From Treponema sp. UBA4692 (GTDB lineage: Bacteria > Spirochaetota > Spirochaetia > Treponematales > Treponemataceae): a stretch of 52,241 bases of DNA. The notes beneath the pieces are model-generated. The model was not told where the DNA came from and did not search any database. It saw only the letters and a list, made by a program, of their open reading frames with translations. Location of the stretch: positions 1 to 52,241 of the forward strand of contig DHKO01000020.1 of assembly GCA_002404895.1 (NCBI GenBank). The letters are read 5' to 3'. Below are positions 23,870 to 32,927 of this stretch, one piece after another. The translations under genes were made by a program, and so were the position numbers. The first letter of the stretch is position 1. Each line of letters opens with the position of its first letter.

Positions 23870-24955
23870 ATGACAGGTTTTGACAGCAAATTCTCAAAGG
23901 CTATTTTTTTCATTTTGCTTTTCTTTGCGATTGTGCTTCTCTGCACCGTCCTAAAAGTTATGGATTCGTTTTTCAAGCCTGTCGTCCTTTCGATTCTGCT
24001 TTCATTCGCTTTTTACCCTTCAATAAAGCGTCTAAATGTCGTGCTGAAATTTCCGTGGTGGCTTGCGACGATAATCGTCTACTTTTTCTCACTGATTGTC
24101 GTTTTTCTTGCGATAAATCTCGTTACGGCAAGCTTCAAGTCGATTGTAGATGCGATTCCGCGCTATCAGGAAAGATTCCAGAACATCCAGAATGCGGTCA
24201 GAATTGCGATTGAGTCTCACCCGGACTCGAAATTTTACGCGATTCTCAACTTTGACAAAGACGAGTCTCTTTTTGAGAATCTGAACAACACTTTCAACAT
24301 TCTTGAATACATTCAGCGGCTTGCGGTCGGATTCACAAGCTCGGTTGTAGGCTTCATGAAGACATTTTTTCTGGTCGTGCTTCTTTCCGTCTTTTTTCTC
24401 GCAGAGCTGAAGATGATGCGCACAAAAATAAGCCTCGCGTTCAATTCGGAAGACAAAACAAGAGTCTACAAGATGGTCCAGAACATAATCGCCGATGTTA
24501 CGCACTTTATCTCGATAAAATTCGTGATTTCGTTCTTCACAGGATTTCTCGTCTTTCTGCTCTGCTTTTTTATGAATCTTGACTTTCCGCTTGTGTGGGC
24601 ATTTATCGCTTTCTGCCTGAATTTCATTCCGACATTCGGCTCGATAATTTCCTGCGCAGTAACAACGCTTTTCGCGCTGATTCAGTTTTATCCGTCAATT
24701 TTCACAGTGTTTGTTATCGCGTTCTTTATGATTCTAATAAATTTTGTCCTCGGAAACGTGATTGAGCCAAAAATCGAGGGAAAAAACCTTGGAATATCTC
24801 CGTTTGTGATTCTTGTGAGCCTGTCTTTTTTCGGCTGGATCTGGGGAATTTTGGGAATGTTTCTCGCGGTGCCTTTCATGGTGATAGTGAAGATTGTCTG
24901 CGAGAACATCTCGTATCTAAAGCCGATTGCGGTCTTTATCGGAAGCAAGTCCTGA
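23870..24955 (+). CDS. AI-2E family (PerM/UPF0118) transporter
   Basis: 361 residues with about seven to eight membrane helices. Typical features: an N-terminal helix pair with SFFKPVVLSILLSFAFYPSIKRL, a soluble stretch (about 85-165), then FISIKFVISFFTGFLVFLLCFFMNLDFPLVWAFIAFCLNFIPTFGSI and the C-terminal family signature NFVLGNVIEPKIEGKNLGISPFVILVSLSFFGWIWGILGMFLAVPF. Substrates differ in this family (AI-2 export, Na+/H+ antiport), so none is assigned. AAAGGA precedes the ATG. Converges with the minus-strand gene that ends 30 nt further on. Confidence 0.92.
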   Translation: MTGFDSKFSKAIFFILLFFAIVLLCTVLKVMDSFFKPVVLSILLSFAFYPSIKRLNVVLKFPWWLATIIVYFFSLIVVFLAINLVTASFKSIVDAIPRYQERFQNIQNAVRIAIESHPDSKFYAILNFDKDESLFENLNNTFNILEYIQRLAVGFTSSVVGFMKTFFLVVLLSVFFLAELKMMRTKISLAFNSEDKTRVYKMVQNIIADVTHFISIKFVISFFTGFLVFLLCFFMNLDFPLVWAFIAFCLNFIPTFGSIISCAVTTLFALIQFYPSIFTVFVIAFFMILINFVLGNVIEPKIEGKNLGISPFVILVSLSFFGWIWGILGMFLAVPFMVIVKIVCENISYLKPIAVFIGSKS

Positions 24956-24985
24956 CAATTTAAAAACATTTTCCGCACAAAACAG

Positions 24986-25927
24986 CTAGCGTCGCATCAT
25001 TTCGCCTAAAAAACGTTTGTCTTCCGCTTTTATCTCAGAAATCAATGAAAAAGCGCAAAGCCTAGTTCCCTCCTGATTTGAAAAAACGTCTTCCACAGTG
25101 AAGAGCAAGTCTATAACGCGCTTTTTCAACGGCGGCGGAAGCGGAAATGAAAGCGAAAGACGGTAGCTTTTTCCGTCCGACAAAATCATATTTTCCTTTT
25201 CAGAAGCGAACACAATTCTCTCGTCATCAAGATAAATCAGCGCGGGCGTTTTTTTTCTTCCTTTAATCGATTCAACTTTTTGTTTTTTCTCGCGGAGAAG
25301 ATATTTTCCAGCTTGAATCAGGAAAAGACCGTTTCCAAAAGTCTTCCTGTCTTTTTTGGACTGTGAAAAAAGCTTTGAAATCCAGATTTTTATTCTTGAA
25401 TTTAAATTCTCATCTGAAGAATCGAATTTCGGTGTTTCAAAAAGTCTAAAATCATCATCGAAAGTGCAACTTATCGGGATATTTCTTTTCTCAGAGGATT
25501 TTTCAAGCGTGCTGCAGTCATAGAAAATCACTGCGGAAATTTCGCTTGAATTTTCATTTTTTTCTTTTATCGAATAAAAATCGTCAGGAAGAACGATAAA
25601 AAAGGAATTTCCGCGCGACGCGATTTTTGAAACGAAGCAAAGGCCAAGAGAGTTGAAATAAAAGCTGACGAGAATTTTCTCTTTTAGGAACGGACTCAAA
25701 AGCGATTCAAAGTTTTCGACGTTTTCGCCAGCGCAAATTTTTAGGAGATGGTTTTCAACGTAATTTTTCTGATTCCGAGCGTCCGTGAAAAACCTCACAG
25801 AGTCTCCAAATTTCTTATTTTCCGAATCATCTTCAGCAAATTCCGAGATTTCAAGCTCGCGTTTTCCGTCGGCAAGATATTTTTTTATGAAATCGCTTTC
25901 GATTCCCGAAAATTTCTGCCGGCTCAT
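24986..25927 (-). CDS. Unknown soluble protein, possibly PilZ-like at the C-terminus
   Basis: 313 residues without signal peptide or membrane helix; no family recognised with confidence. N-terminal helical part (MSRQKFSGIESDFIKKYLADGKRELEI), a central alpha/beta region (LGLCFVSKIASRGNSFFIVLPDDFYSI), and a C-terminal beta block (KSYRLSLSFPLPPPLKKRVIDLLFTVEDVF ... TRLCAFSLISEIKAEDKRFLGEMM) whose ending resembles PilZ domains, though no RxxxR and DxSxxG pair is clear. The start overlaps the stop of the upstream lipoprotein gene (ATGA), so the two are coupled. Confidence 0.75.
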   Translation of the reverse strand: MSRQKFSGIESDFIKKYLADGKRELEISEFAEDDSENKKFGDSVRFFTDARNQKNYVENHLLKICAGENVENFESLLSPFLKEKILVSFYFNSLGLCFVSKIASRGNSFFIVLPDDFYSIKEKNENSSEISAVIFYDCSTLEKSSEKRNIPISCTFDDDFRLFETPKFDSSDENLNSRIKIWISKLFSQSKKDRKTFGNGLFLIQAGKYLLREKKQKVESIKGRKKTPALIYLDDERIVFASEKENMILSDGKSYRLSLSFPLPPPLKKRVIDLLFTVEDVFSNQEGTRLCAFSLISEIKAEDKRFLGEMMRR

Positions 25928-26676
25928 TTTCCGCTCCCCTGCTTTAAAAGAGCTTCATTTTTCTGAACATCTTTTATTTGTGAGATTTGAATCTGGTCAA
26001 GAAGCCATTTTGAGTTTTCAATCGTCCAATAAGTTTCAAGCGCAAGAATTTTCTCGTCTGAAAACAGAATCAGCGGAACTTCATAGTTCGCGCCGTCGAT
26101 AAAAGGCTCGCCGATTTTGCAGGAATCAAAAAATTTTTTCTCCGATTTTTCAAGTTTTCCAGAATCGACTTTAGAATTTTCATCAGAGGTTTCATTCTTG
26201 GCTTCTGAACTAAAAAAAAGCGCGTATTCCGGAAAAATTTCATTCAAATCATAGCCAAAAAGCGCGAAATTATACAAAGACTCCTTTCTTGAAAACGAAG
26301 AGAGATTCTCATTCCTGGAAAAAGCCTCGCAAAAAGCCGAAATTGCGGACTTTAAATTAAGAGGAATGAGCCTTGTGTCAAGCGAGCCAAAACCTGCAAG
26401 CGACGGAAAAATATCTTCCTTCTGATTTTTCACCGCAGAAACAGAAAGAACAGATTTTCTGACCTTGCTTCCAAGTCCCTCCGGCATTTTTAGCTTTTCA
26501 GAAAGCCTGCCTTTTTCCATTTCCTCAGTCCAAGTGATTTTCGAGTCGATTTCAAGCGTCTCTTCTTTTAATGTTTCAAATGCCGCCGCCTGAATTTTCT
26601 CGTCGGCACTGTTTGAGCACGAAAACAAGACGAAAGAGAATAAAGGCAAGGAAAAAACTTTAAAAAAACTTTTCAT
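25924..26676 (-). CDS. Unknown lipoprotein
   Basis: 250 residues from the ATG at 26676; the frame is open further upstream, but that part overlaps the promoter. Signal peptide MKSFFKVFSLPLFSFVLFSC ends in a lipobox with Cys20. The mature part is charged and helical (TLKEETLEIDSKITWTEEMEKGRL), includes a YNFALFGYDLNEIFPEYALFF block and ends in a beta-rich segment (PLILFSDEKILALETYWTIENSKWLLDQIQIS). No family recognised. Coupled by ATGA overlap to the downstream unknown gene. Confidence 0.82.
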   Translation of the reverse strand: MKSFFKVFSLPLFSFVLFSCSNSADEKIQAAAFETLKEETLEIDSKITWTEEMEKGRLSEKLKMPEGLGSKVRKSVLSVSAVKNQKEDIFPSLAGFGSLDTRLIPLNLKSAISAFCEAFSRNENLSSFSRKESLYNFALFGYDLNEIFPEYALFFSSEAKNETSDENSKVDSGKLEKSEKKFFDSCKIGEPFIDGANYEVPLILFSDEKILALETYWTIENSKWLLDQIQISQIKDVQKNEALLKQGSGK

Positions 26677-26694
26677 AATGAAAAATGGCTGTTT

Positions 26695-26703
26695 AGTATA
26701 GCA
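26695..26703 (-). promoter_or_regulatory. Extended -10 promoter upstream of the lipoprotein gene
   Basis: TGC-TATACT on the minus strand (-10 at 26695-26700), 18 nt before the ATG; weak -35. Confidence 0.45.
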
Positions 26704-26794
26704 CAATTTTATAACTTCTGAAAACAATCGGCCGCGTAAACGAATTCTAGCTCAGCATAAAATGTTCATAAAACTAGTTTATAATCATGCTCAG

Positions 26795-28127
26795 CTATCT
26801 TTTTCTAAGGCTTTTGACAGTTCTTTCAAGCACGCTTATATCAAGAGGCTTTGACACATGGGCATCCATGCCTGCATCAAGACAATCCTGCACATCAGAG
26901 CTAAAAGCGTTTGCCGTCATAGCGATAATGGGAATAGTTTTTCCAATAGGGTTTCCGCCTTGCCTTATAATGCGGGCAGCCTGCAAACCGTCCATTACAG
27001 GCATTTTTATATCAATAAGAACAGCATCATAATCGCCAGATTTTATATGTTCAAACGCTTTAACAAGCTCCTCGCCGTTTCCATAAATATCGCAGGAGGC
27101 TTCCTTTATACCCAGAACCGCGCTTAGTATTTCCGCATTCAGCTCGTTGTCCTCTGCGCACAAAAATCTCATTCCTTTCAAGACCGACTCTTTTTCATCT
27201 TTTTTGCAATGATTTTCCAAGCCGTCAATCACATTCACAAGCGTTGAAAGAAAGAACGGCCACACAACAATACCGTCCACGCAGCCTTTGTTTCTATTCC
27301 AATAAGCTGAGCGCGCTCTTCATATTTGCAGCAATACAGCAAAAGAGCCTTTCCTGCCGCACTGCGCACGCGATGCACTTGATTCTCCAGCTTCTGGTCT
27401 CCTAAAGAGCCGCCGAGCAGTATCATTCATAGGAGTTCTAATGTCATGGGACATATTGCCTAAAAATATTGTCTTTGCAGCGCTGGCTTCTCTTGCGGCA
27501 AGCGCGTTCTTTTCTATTTCCTGATATAAAAGCCGCCTGCGCTGGTCTTCTATGGCAATATCGCACCATACATAAATCACAGCGTAACTGGCATTTATTA
27601 TGAGCCAGCCCGGATGCGCAAGCTGCACCCATGTCAAAACTCCTGTAAACAGGAAAAACAATGTCAGCAGAAACTCATTATGACGCGACGCAAGCTTTTT
27701 CCAGCCGGAAAGCACAAGAAAAAGCCCAACACCAGAATAAAGCATAATAGAGCCGACTCCAACAGGCATAAAAAAAAACGCCCCTCTCATATTCCATATT
27801 GGAAGAAAGCTTGAAAAACAGGCCTGTAAACGGATTGCTTGCAGCTATAAGCACATAGACAATATACGGAATTGTCATCAAACTCTGGTATATCCACCAG
27901 CTGCCGCAATTATTCATCGCCGACGAAGACACAATATCTATGACAGTGCTGACAACACTGAAAAACAGCACAAAGAAAAAAGCCTCGCCCTGACGGTCTC
28001 CATTCCCGATTATTCCCTTGATTTTCCTCTGCCTGCGTGTTCTTCGCATGCTGAATTCCTTGATATACATAATCAAAAAAACAGCCAGCGCAAAATAGTC
28101 TGTTTCTATATGCCACATAAATCTCAT
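26795..28127 (-). pseudogene. Decayed 7TM-type hybrid histidine kinase (frameshifts plus internal deletion)
   Basis: Read on the minus strand, three frames join into one kinase. The N-terminal membrane sensor (MWHIETDYFALAVFLIMYIKE; likely start ATG 28118 with AAGGAG) is broken at 27770-27778, where nine T on the coding strand put the frame off by one. The next frame carries LASRHNEFLLTLFFLFTG, the coiled linker and the H-box GNMSHDIRTPMN. Directly after the H-box (about 27425) the rest of DHp, the HATPase domain and most of a first REC domain are missing. Near 27290 another frame change occurs. The last frame (to 26795) has an intact C-terminal REC domain: CAEDNELNAEIL, DAVLIDIKMPVMDG with phospho-acceptor Asp, MTANAF and SKPLD. 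The good ribosome site suggests recent decay. Confidence 0.85.
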
Positions 28128-28561
28128 CTCCTTCTATTCTTCACACAGTATGCAGTTTTACATATGAAAAAATCCATAAGATTTTACAAGCCGCTCCCAG
28201 CATGAATCACGCCATTGTGTCTATGCTGATGACAATGTACCGTTTTTCAGGATAAGAATTTATGCTGAATATGAATACCAAAGCGAATTTCAAAGCTTAC
28301 TCAACAATAATTGGAATCTCAAAAATTAGGGAATAGTTTATTTTCTTTTTATTCTGCCGGACTGTTTTCCAGCAAAAAACTTACTCATCGCTAATAATTA
28401 TAACACTCCTTAATTTGTTTGCCATATTTTTATTTATATTTTCAAAGGAATACTTCCTTTAGTTTTTTTTAAATTCTCTATCAACATTTTCCAATTGCGG
28501 ATTCACAGCTTTTGTCTTATACTGATTATGATTATTTTCTTATTAGATTCGGACAAAAAAA
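28128..28561. other. Intergenic stretch without a recognised gene
   Basis: About 430 bp between the kinase pseudogene and the ComFB-like gene. AT-rich, with stop codons in all frames. No tRNA-like fold, strong hairpin or repeat was seen; it may be further debris around the decayed kinase. Confidence 0.5.
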
Positions 28562-29311
28562 ATGAACGTACACAATATAATGGAAGACATCGTAAAAGTG
28601 AGAGTCGATTCTCTTTACGAGCAGATAAAAAAAGAGCACAGCAGCTGGCTTACCTGCGACTGCCAGAACTGCCGCGCGGACGCAACAAGCTATGTTCTGA
28701 ACAGAATTGCGCCAAAATACATTGTTTCAGGAAGAGGCGCGACCCACAACAGCGGAATTCTGAACGACCACCAGCTCCGCGCAGACATAAACGCAATCTG
28801 CCTTGAAGGAATAAGGCTGATAAGCTCGTCAAAAAGGCCTTTCCATGAGCTTCCGCGCGAGGAATGCGAGATAAAGGAACACAAGTTTCCTGCATTCAAT
28901 TTTCCGACTTTTGTAGGCACAATTCTTGACGGAAACACTTTCGAGCCGGTCGCAGGTGCAGAAATTCTCCTGAAAATAGACGGAAAGCCAATGGAAATGG
29001 TTGACCGCACCTGGCCTAATCCTGCCGCAACTTATCTTAGCACAAACGGCGCATATTCATTCTGGGGAAAATCGATTCCGGCAGAATCAGAGGGAGAAAA
29101 CAGAACTTTCAACTTCACGCTTGAAATCGCCGCAAAAGGCTACAGCCCTCTTATTCACCATTTTGAATATCCGCTAAAAAGCGAGGCGTGCGCAAGACAG
29201 GAATTCAACGCGGCCTACTCCGTAAAAATCAAGGAGCTTGTGATATTCAAGAAGACAGCAGATGATGACAATGAAGAAAGCAATAAATCTTCAAAAAAGG
29301 AAACAAAATAG
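28562..29311 (+). CDS. ComFB-domain protein fused to a carboxypeptidase-regulatory-like domain
   Basis: 249 residues. The first 95 residues match the late competence protein ComFB family: NIMEDIVKVRVDSLYEQI, the cysteine block CDCQNCRADATSYVLNRIAPKYIVSGRGA, and a helical end. Residues about 112-235 form a beta-sandwich of the carboxypeptidase-regulatory-like (CarboxypepD_reg/Cna-B) kind: FVGTILDGNTFEPVAGAEILLKIDGKP, STNGAYSFWG, and FTLEIAAKGYSPLIHHFEYPL. A Lys/Glu/Asp tail ends the protein. There is no signal peptide, although such Ig-like domains are usually exported. ComFB-like proteins have been linked to cyclic-di-nucleotide signalling in other phyla, which is only suggestive here. No clear ribosome site before the ATG. 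Confidence 0.8.
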   Translation: MNVHNIMEDIVKVRVDSLYEQIKKEHSSWLTCDCQNCRADATSYVLNRIAPKYIVSGRGATHNSGILNDHQLRADINAICLEGIRLISSSKRPFHELPREECEIKEHKFPAFNFPTFVGTILDGNTFEPVAGAEILLKIDGKPMEMVDRTWPNPAATYLSTNGAYSFWGKSIPAESEGENRTFNFTLEIAAKGYSPLIHHFEYPLKSEACARQEFNAAYSVKIKELVIFKKTADDDNEESNKSSKKETK

Positions 29312-29373
29312 GAAATCTTCCGGCATTATGCATGAAGTTTTCTGATAAAACCGGAAAAAGCGAACTTTCTATG

Positions 29374-29402
29374 TTGACGAATATATTCGTATTTGATAAT
29401 AT
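29374..29402 (+). promoter_or_regulatory. Promoter of tRNA-Val
   Basis: TTGACG (29374-29379), 17 nt spacer, TAATAT (29397-29402), 13 nt before the mature tRNA start. Confidence 0.8.
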
Positions 29403-29415
29403 AAATACATTCATC

Positions 29416-29488
29416 GGGCAGTTAGCTCAGTTGGTAGAGCCCCTGGTTTACACCCAGGTTGTCGGGAGTTCGAGTCTCTCACTGCCCA
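29416..29488 (+). tRNA. tRNA-Val (anticodon UAC)
   Basis: 73-nt cloverleaf: acceptor stem GGGCAGT/ACTGCCC, D arm GCTC-AGTTGGTAGA-GC, anticodon stem CCTGG/CCAGG around loop TTTACAC (anticodon TAC), T arm GGGAG-TTCGAGT-CTCTC and discriminator A. CCA is not encoded (AGC follows the acceptor stem). It has its own promoter and terminator. Confidence 0.96.
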
Positions 29489-29490
29489 GC

Positions 29491-29522
29491 AAAATCGGTT
29501 TCTTCGGAAGCCGATTTTTTTT
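29491..29522 (+). terminator. Terminator of tRNA-Val
   Basis: Stem of about 12 bp with one G.T pair (29491-29502 with 29507-29518), TTCG tetraloop, followed by eight T beginning in the 3' arm. Confidence 0.88.
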
Positions 29523-29589
29523 GCCCCAAAACAAAAATTCAAATAAAATGAATCACGCCGCCAGAATATCAGCTAGCTTGCAGCATGCT

Positions 29590-29630
29590 TCTAAAAAAAA
29601 TGCTGCGCTTTTTATTAAAGCACAGCATTT
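29590..29630 (-). terminator. Terminator of ilvB (possibly bidirectional)
   Basis: Stem AAATGCTG-GCTTT type (29598-29612 with 29617-29630, one mismatch), small TATT loop, eight T on the minus strand and seven on the plus strand. It lies 58 nt past the ilvB stop. Confidence 0.82.
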
Positions 29631-29687
29631 TTTTCAATTTTCAGAATCTTAAACAAATTCGCATTGTCATTTTTCAAAAAGTTATCT

Positions 29688-31451
29688 TCACATTATCGGG
29701 TCGATGTTCGCGCTTCCAGCCTTTACAAATGGCAGAACGTTTTCACAGCGCGCTATTCTCGCAAGAACAAAGCATGGGCCTTTCCCGCCGAACGCTTTTT
29801 TCTGCCAGTCAGAATCTGCATCAGCGTTCACGGTTCTTAATCCGAATCCTTCCGCAATCTTCAAGAAATCAGGATTCGACATAAAAATGCTCGCGCTGTA
29901 GTTTTTGCCGAAAAGATATTCCTGCTGCTGCCTGACCATTCCGAGCGCGCCGTTTTCAAGAACAATCACAGTAACGTTCAAGTTGTTCTCTGCCAAAGTC
30001 GCAAGCTCCTGAATGTTCATAAGAATCGAGCCGTCGCCAGAAACGCAGATTACACGTTTTTCAGGCTCTGCAAAAGCCGCTCCTATAGCAGCCGGAAGCC
30101 CGAATCCCATCGTTCCAAGAGAGCCGGAGGTCAAAAGCTGCCGCGGCCGCTGCGTGTCGTAAAACTGCGCAGTCCACATCTGGTGCTGGCCTACATCCGT
30201 TGTGATTATCACATTCTCGTTTGAAGGGAGAGACGCGATAAGCTCGCGCGGATTCTTGCGCTCGCCTCCGTTTTTCCGTCCGCAGGATTTTTCTCCGCAG
30301 CAGTCAGCAGCATAGCAGTCCATCTTCAAGGTGATTTTTTCTTCCTCGCGGAATTTTTCTATTCTCTTAAACCAGTTTTCTCTCTCATTTGAAGCAAGAT
30401 TTTTTCCAGAGAACACTTCATTGAGTTTTTCAAAGGCAAGAGCCGTATCGCAAATCAAAGAGAAATCGCTTTCAATGATTTTGTTCACCTCGGCCGCGTC
30501 AATGTCGATATGCAGAACAGAGCGGTTTCTAACAGCCTCCGGGCAGAACTTTTCTACAACGCCGGTCGCCCTGTCGTCAAAGCGCGCGCCTGCTACAAGA
30601 ACGCAGTCGCTTTCATACATCGCCCTGTTCGCAGCAAGCGAGCCGTGCATTCCGACCATTCCAAAAAACTTCGCGTCTTTATGCGGAACTACGCCAAGCC
30701 CCATAAGGCTTGAAACACAAGGAATTTTATATCCTGAGATAAATTTTCTGATTTCCGCGCTTGCTTTTGGATTGTTCGCGCCGCCGCCAATGTACAAAAC
30801 CGGCTTTTTAGCGTTTTCAAGTTTTTCCGCAAATTTTTGAATTAAAGAAGGAATCTCGCTCTCAGGAGTTTTTTTCACCTCGGCCTTTTTCAGATACTCA
30901 TCGTAAACTCTTTTAAAAGAGCCATCAAAATCTTCTCCGACTTCAACAATTTCTGTCTGGACATTTTTCGGAACATCAATCAAGACTGGCCCCGGACGTC
31001 CGCTCTCGGCAATGGCAAAAGCCAACGGAACCGCCCTCAAAAGCTCTTTTGCGGATTTCACCATCATCGAGTGCTTTGTGATTGGAAAAGACAAGCCGAA
31101 AGTGTCAGCCTCCTGAAACGCGTCTGTTCCAATCAAGTCCGTATTGACCTGCCCTGTTATCGCCACAAGAGGAACAGAATCCGCGCGGGCATCGGCAACT
31201 GCCGTAAGAAGATTCATCGCGCCAGGTCCTGATGTCGCCATGCAGACTGCGGCTTTTCCTGTAACACGGGCAACGCCCTGCGCCATAAAGCCTGCCGCCT
31301 GCTCCTGCCGCACAAGAATATGCTTCATCTTTGAAACAAAAAGCTCGTTGTAAAGAGGAAGAATCATTCCGCCGGGAAGCCCAAAAACGACGCTGATATT
31401 ATTTTGCCTTAAAAGATTTACAATGATTTGCGAGCCAGTCATCTTTGCCAT
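29688..31451 (-). CDS. ilvB: Acetolactate synthase large subunit
   Basis: 587 residues. Condenses two pyruvate (or pyruvate and 2-oxobutyrate) in Val/Leu/Ile synthesis. ThDP-enzyme layout: Pyr domain FGLPGGMILPLYNEL and RQEQAAGFMAQGVARVTGK with the catalytic Glu; central domain PVLIDVPKNVQTE, YIGGGANN, GARFDDR; PP domain GDGSILMNIQELATLAENN (ThDP/Mg motif) and MVRQQQEYLFGKNYS. Anabolic type rather than the shorter AlsS by these motifs. A Cys-rich segment DCYAADCCGEKSCGRK (about residues 370-385) sits in the inter-domain linker and is unusual. No small subunit (ilvN) is adjacent; the gene stands alone between the 5S rRNA gene and the terminator. GGGGGC lies upstream of the ATG. Confidence 0.94.
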   Translation of the reverse strand: MAKMTGSQIIVNLLRQNNISVVFGLPGGMILPLYNELFVSKMKHILVRQEQAAGFMAQGVARVTGKAAVCMATSGPGAMNLLTAVADARADSVPLVAITGQVNTDLIGTDAFQEADTFGLSFPITKHSMMVKSAKELLRAVPLAFAIAESGRPGPVLIDVPKNVQTEIVEVGEDFDGSFKRVYDEYLKKAEVKKTPESEIPSLIQKFAEKLENAKKPVLYIGGGANNPKASAEIRKFISGYKIPCVSSLMGLGVVPHKDAKFFGMVGMHGSLAANRAMYESDCVLVAGARFDDRATGVVEKFCPEAVRNRSVLHIDIDAAEVNKIIESDFSLICDTALAFEKLNEVFSGKNLASNERENWFKRIEKFREEEKITLKMDCYAADCCGEKSCGRKNGGERKNPRELIASLPSNENVIITTDVGQHQMWTAQFYDTQRPRQLLTSGSLGTMGFGLPAAIGAAFAEPEKRVICVSGDGSILMNIQELATLAENNLNVTVIVLENGALGMVRQQQEYLFGKNYSASIFMSNPDFLKIAEGFGLRTVNADADSDWQKKAFGGKGPCFVLARIARCENVLPFVKAGSANIDPIM

Positions 31452-31522
31452 AAAAGCCCCCGGTCAGTAGAAAAATACAGAAAAGAATAAAGAACAGTAA
31501 AAACTATTTAAAATAAAAAAAG

Positions 31523-31630
<108 letters not shown>

Positions 31631-31637
31631 AAAGTAA

Positions 31638-31666
31638 ATATATAACAAACTAAAAAATTATGCAAT
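31638..31666 (-). promoter_or_regulatory. Promoter of the 5S rRNA gene
   Basis: TTGCAT (31661-31666), 17 nt, TATATT (31638-31643); the mature 5S begins 8 nt downstream of the -10, at the expected start site. Confidence 0.8.
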
Positions 31667-31710
31667 AGAATTTCTAATTTTTGCACGATTTTTTTTTGTT
31701 TTTTTTGCAT

Positions 31711-31738
31711 AAAAAAACAAAACTGCCTTGCCGCAGCT
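31711..31738 (-). terminator. Probable terminator of the secreted-protein gene
   Basis: Short 6-bp stem (31721-31726 with 31733-31738, one G.T) with a 6-nt loop, followed on the minus strand by TTGTTTTTTT. Weak stem but well placed, 5 nt past the stop. Confidence 0.5.
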
Positions 31739-31743
31739 CAATT

Positions 31744-32883
31744 TTATTTGTGAATATCAAGATTGCGCCGGTTCCATGTGCGCGGATTATATTTTTCAAG
31801 CTCTGAAATTTCTTTCCAGTGAAAGTCTATCTCGCTTACAGGAAAAATCGGCTTAGGCAAAGGCTTTTTTCGCTTGTTGTTCTCTTCAACTTGTGAAAGA
31901 AAAGTTTCCGCTGAATTTTCATTGCCAGAGCCGGGAACAAGAACGAGATAAGGATTTCCAAACGCGATAATCTCGCCGTTTTTATCTGCCGTAATTTCTT
32001 TCTTAGGAAGCAGGATTTTTTCGACATTTCTGATTTTTGTGCTTCTTCCAGTCGTGCATTGGTAGACGTTCGAGCCGATTCTAAGGAATTTGTCAACAAA
32101 AAAAGTCTTTCCGCCGTTATTGTCATCAGTAAAGCTTGCCTGGGCATAGCTGTATTCCATTTCAGAAAGCCAGTATCTGATTTTATAGATGTCGTTTCCG
32201 CTCAAAAAATACGAGACAACTTCTTTCTTGAAAACTGGAGAGGAAATTGTGATTCCAGACGCTGACGAAGCCGCCCTGTAAAATCCGTCTTTAGGATTTT
32301 CATTTTCCGGCGAAGTTTTTGCTCCATTCTGATTCTCCCCAAAATTTTTGAAATCTGTTTTTGCCGCAGAACCTTTTATCAGAAAATCAAGATAAATCTT
32401 GCCGTCAATCACGCAGACAGGAATCAAGACGCTTTCTTTTTGATTCGGATATTTTACTGAAATCTCATAAACGCCGGCTGTCCTTGAAGAATTCTCAAAA
32501 ACCGTGGCAAATTCCAAATTGATTTCCTCAGCCGGAGATTTTGTTGAATTGTTTCTGCCTCTTGACTTTATCTCACGAAAAGAAGCAGGCTCGGCCGCGC
32601 GGTCGCTGTACCACCGGTAAAAAACGCGAAGTACAAGCGCAAACTGATTTTCGCCTGAAAACATAATAAGCCTGTCGCTCCCCTGCCAGATTCCGCGCAA
32701 AAGCGCCGGAACTTCGTTCTGGAAAGTCCGCCGAGCAGCTTCAACAGAGGAGGAAGAAAAATCATTCCGCACAGAAACAAAGCCTTCGTTCGGCTGGGAA
32801 AAAGCATACGCAAGAAAAATATTGAAAAAAGCAAGAAAAGTGAATTTTCTGGCAGCAAAATAAAAAGCCTGTGTTTTCATCAT
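31744..32883 (-). CDS. Unknown secreted protein
   Basis: About 379 residues from the ATG at 32883 (ATG 32880 and GTG 32904 are alternatives; no start has a strong ribosome site). A signal peptide (KFTFLAFFNIFLAYAFS) precedes QPNEGFVSVRN. The mature protein contains RTFQNEVPALLRGIWQGSDRLIMFSGENQFALVLRVFYRWYSDRA, YEISVKYPNQKESVLIPVCVIDGKIYLDFLI, a low-complexity NQNGAKTSPENENPKDG insert, and VSYFLSGNDIYKIRYWLSEMEYSYAQ. Beta-rich and without cysteines typical of enzymes; no family recognised. It directly follows lepB (45 nt) and could be in the same transcript. Confidence 0.75.
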   Translation of the reverse strand: MMKTQAFYFAARKFTFLAFFNIFLAYAFSQPNEGFVSVRNDFSSSSVEAARRTFQNEVPALLRGIWQGSDRLIMFSGENQFALVLRVFYRWYSDRAAEPASFREIKSRGRNNSTKSPAEEINLEFATVFENSSRTAGVYEISVKYPNQKESVLIPVCVIDGKIYLDFLIKGSAAKTDFKNFGENQNGAKTSPENENPKDGFYRAASSASGITISSPVFKKEVVSYFLSGNDIYKIRYWLSEMEYSYAQASFTDDNNGGKTFFVDKFLRIGSNVYQCTTGRSTKIRNVEKILLPKKEITADKNGEIIAFGNPYLVLVPGSGNENSAETFLSQVEENNKRKKPLPKPIFPVSEIDFHWKEISELEKYNPRTWNRRNLDIHK

Positions 32884-32927
32884 CTTATTATCGGCTTGTT
32901 TCACTCTGCCAGAAAGCGTGTTTTGAC

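Noticed and set aside
29312..29373. TTCCGG ... CCGGAA inverted repeat after the ComFB-like gene as a terminator
   Set aside because: The loop is about 27 nt and no T-run follows.
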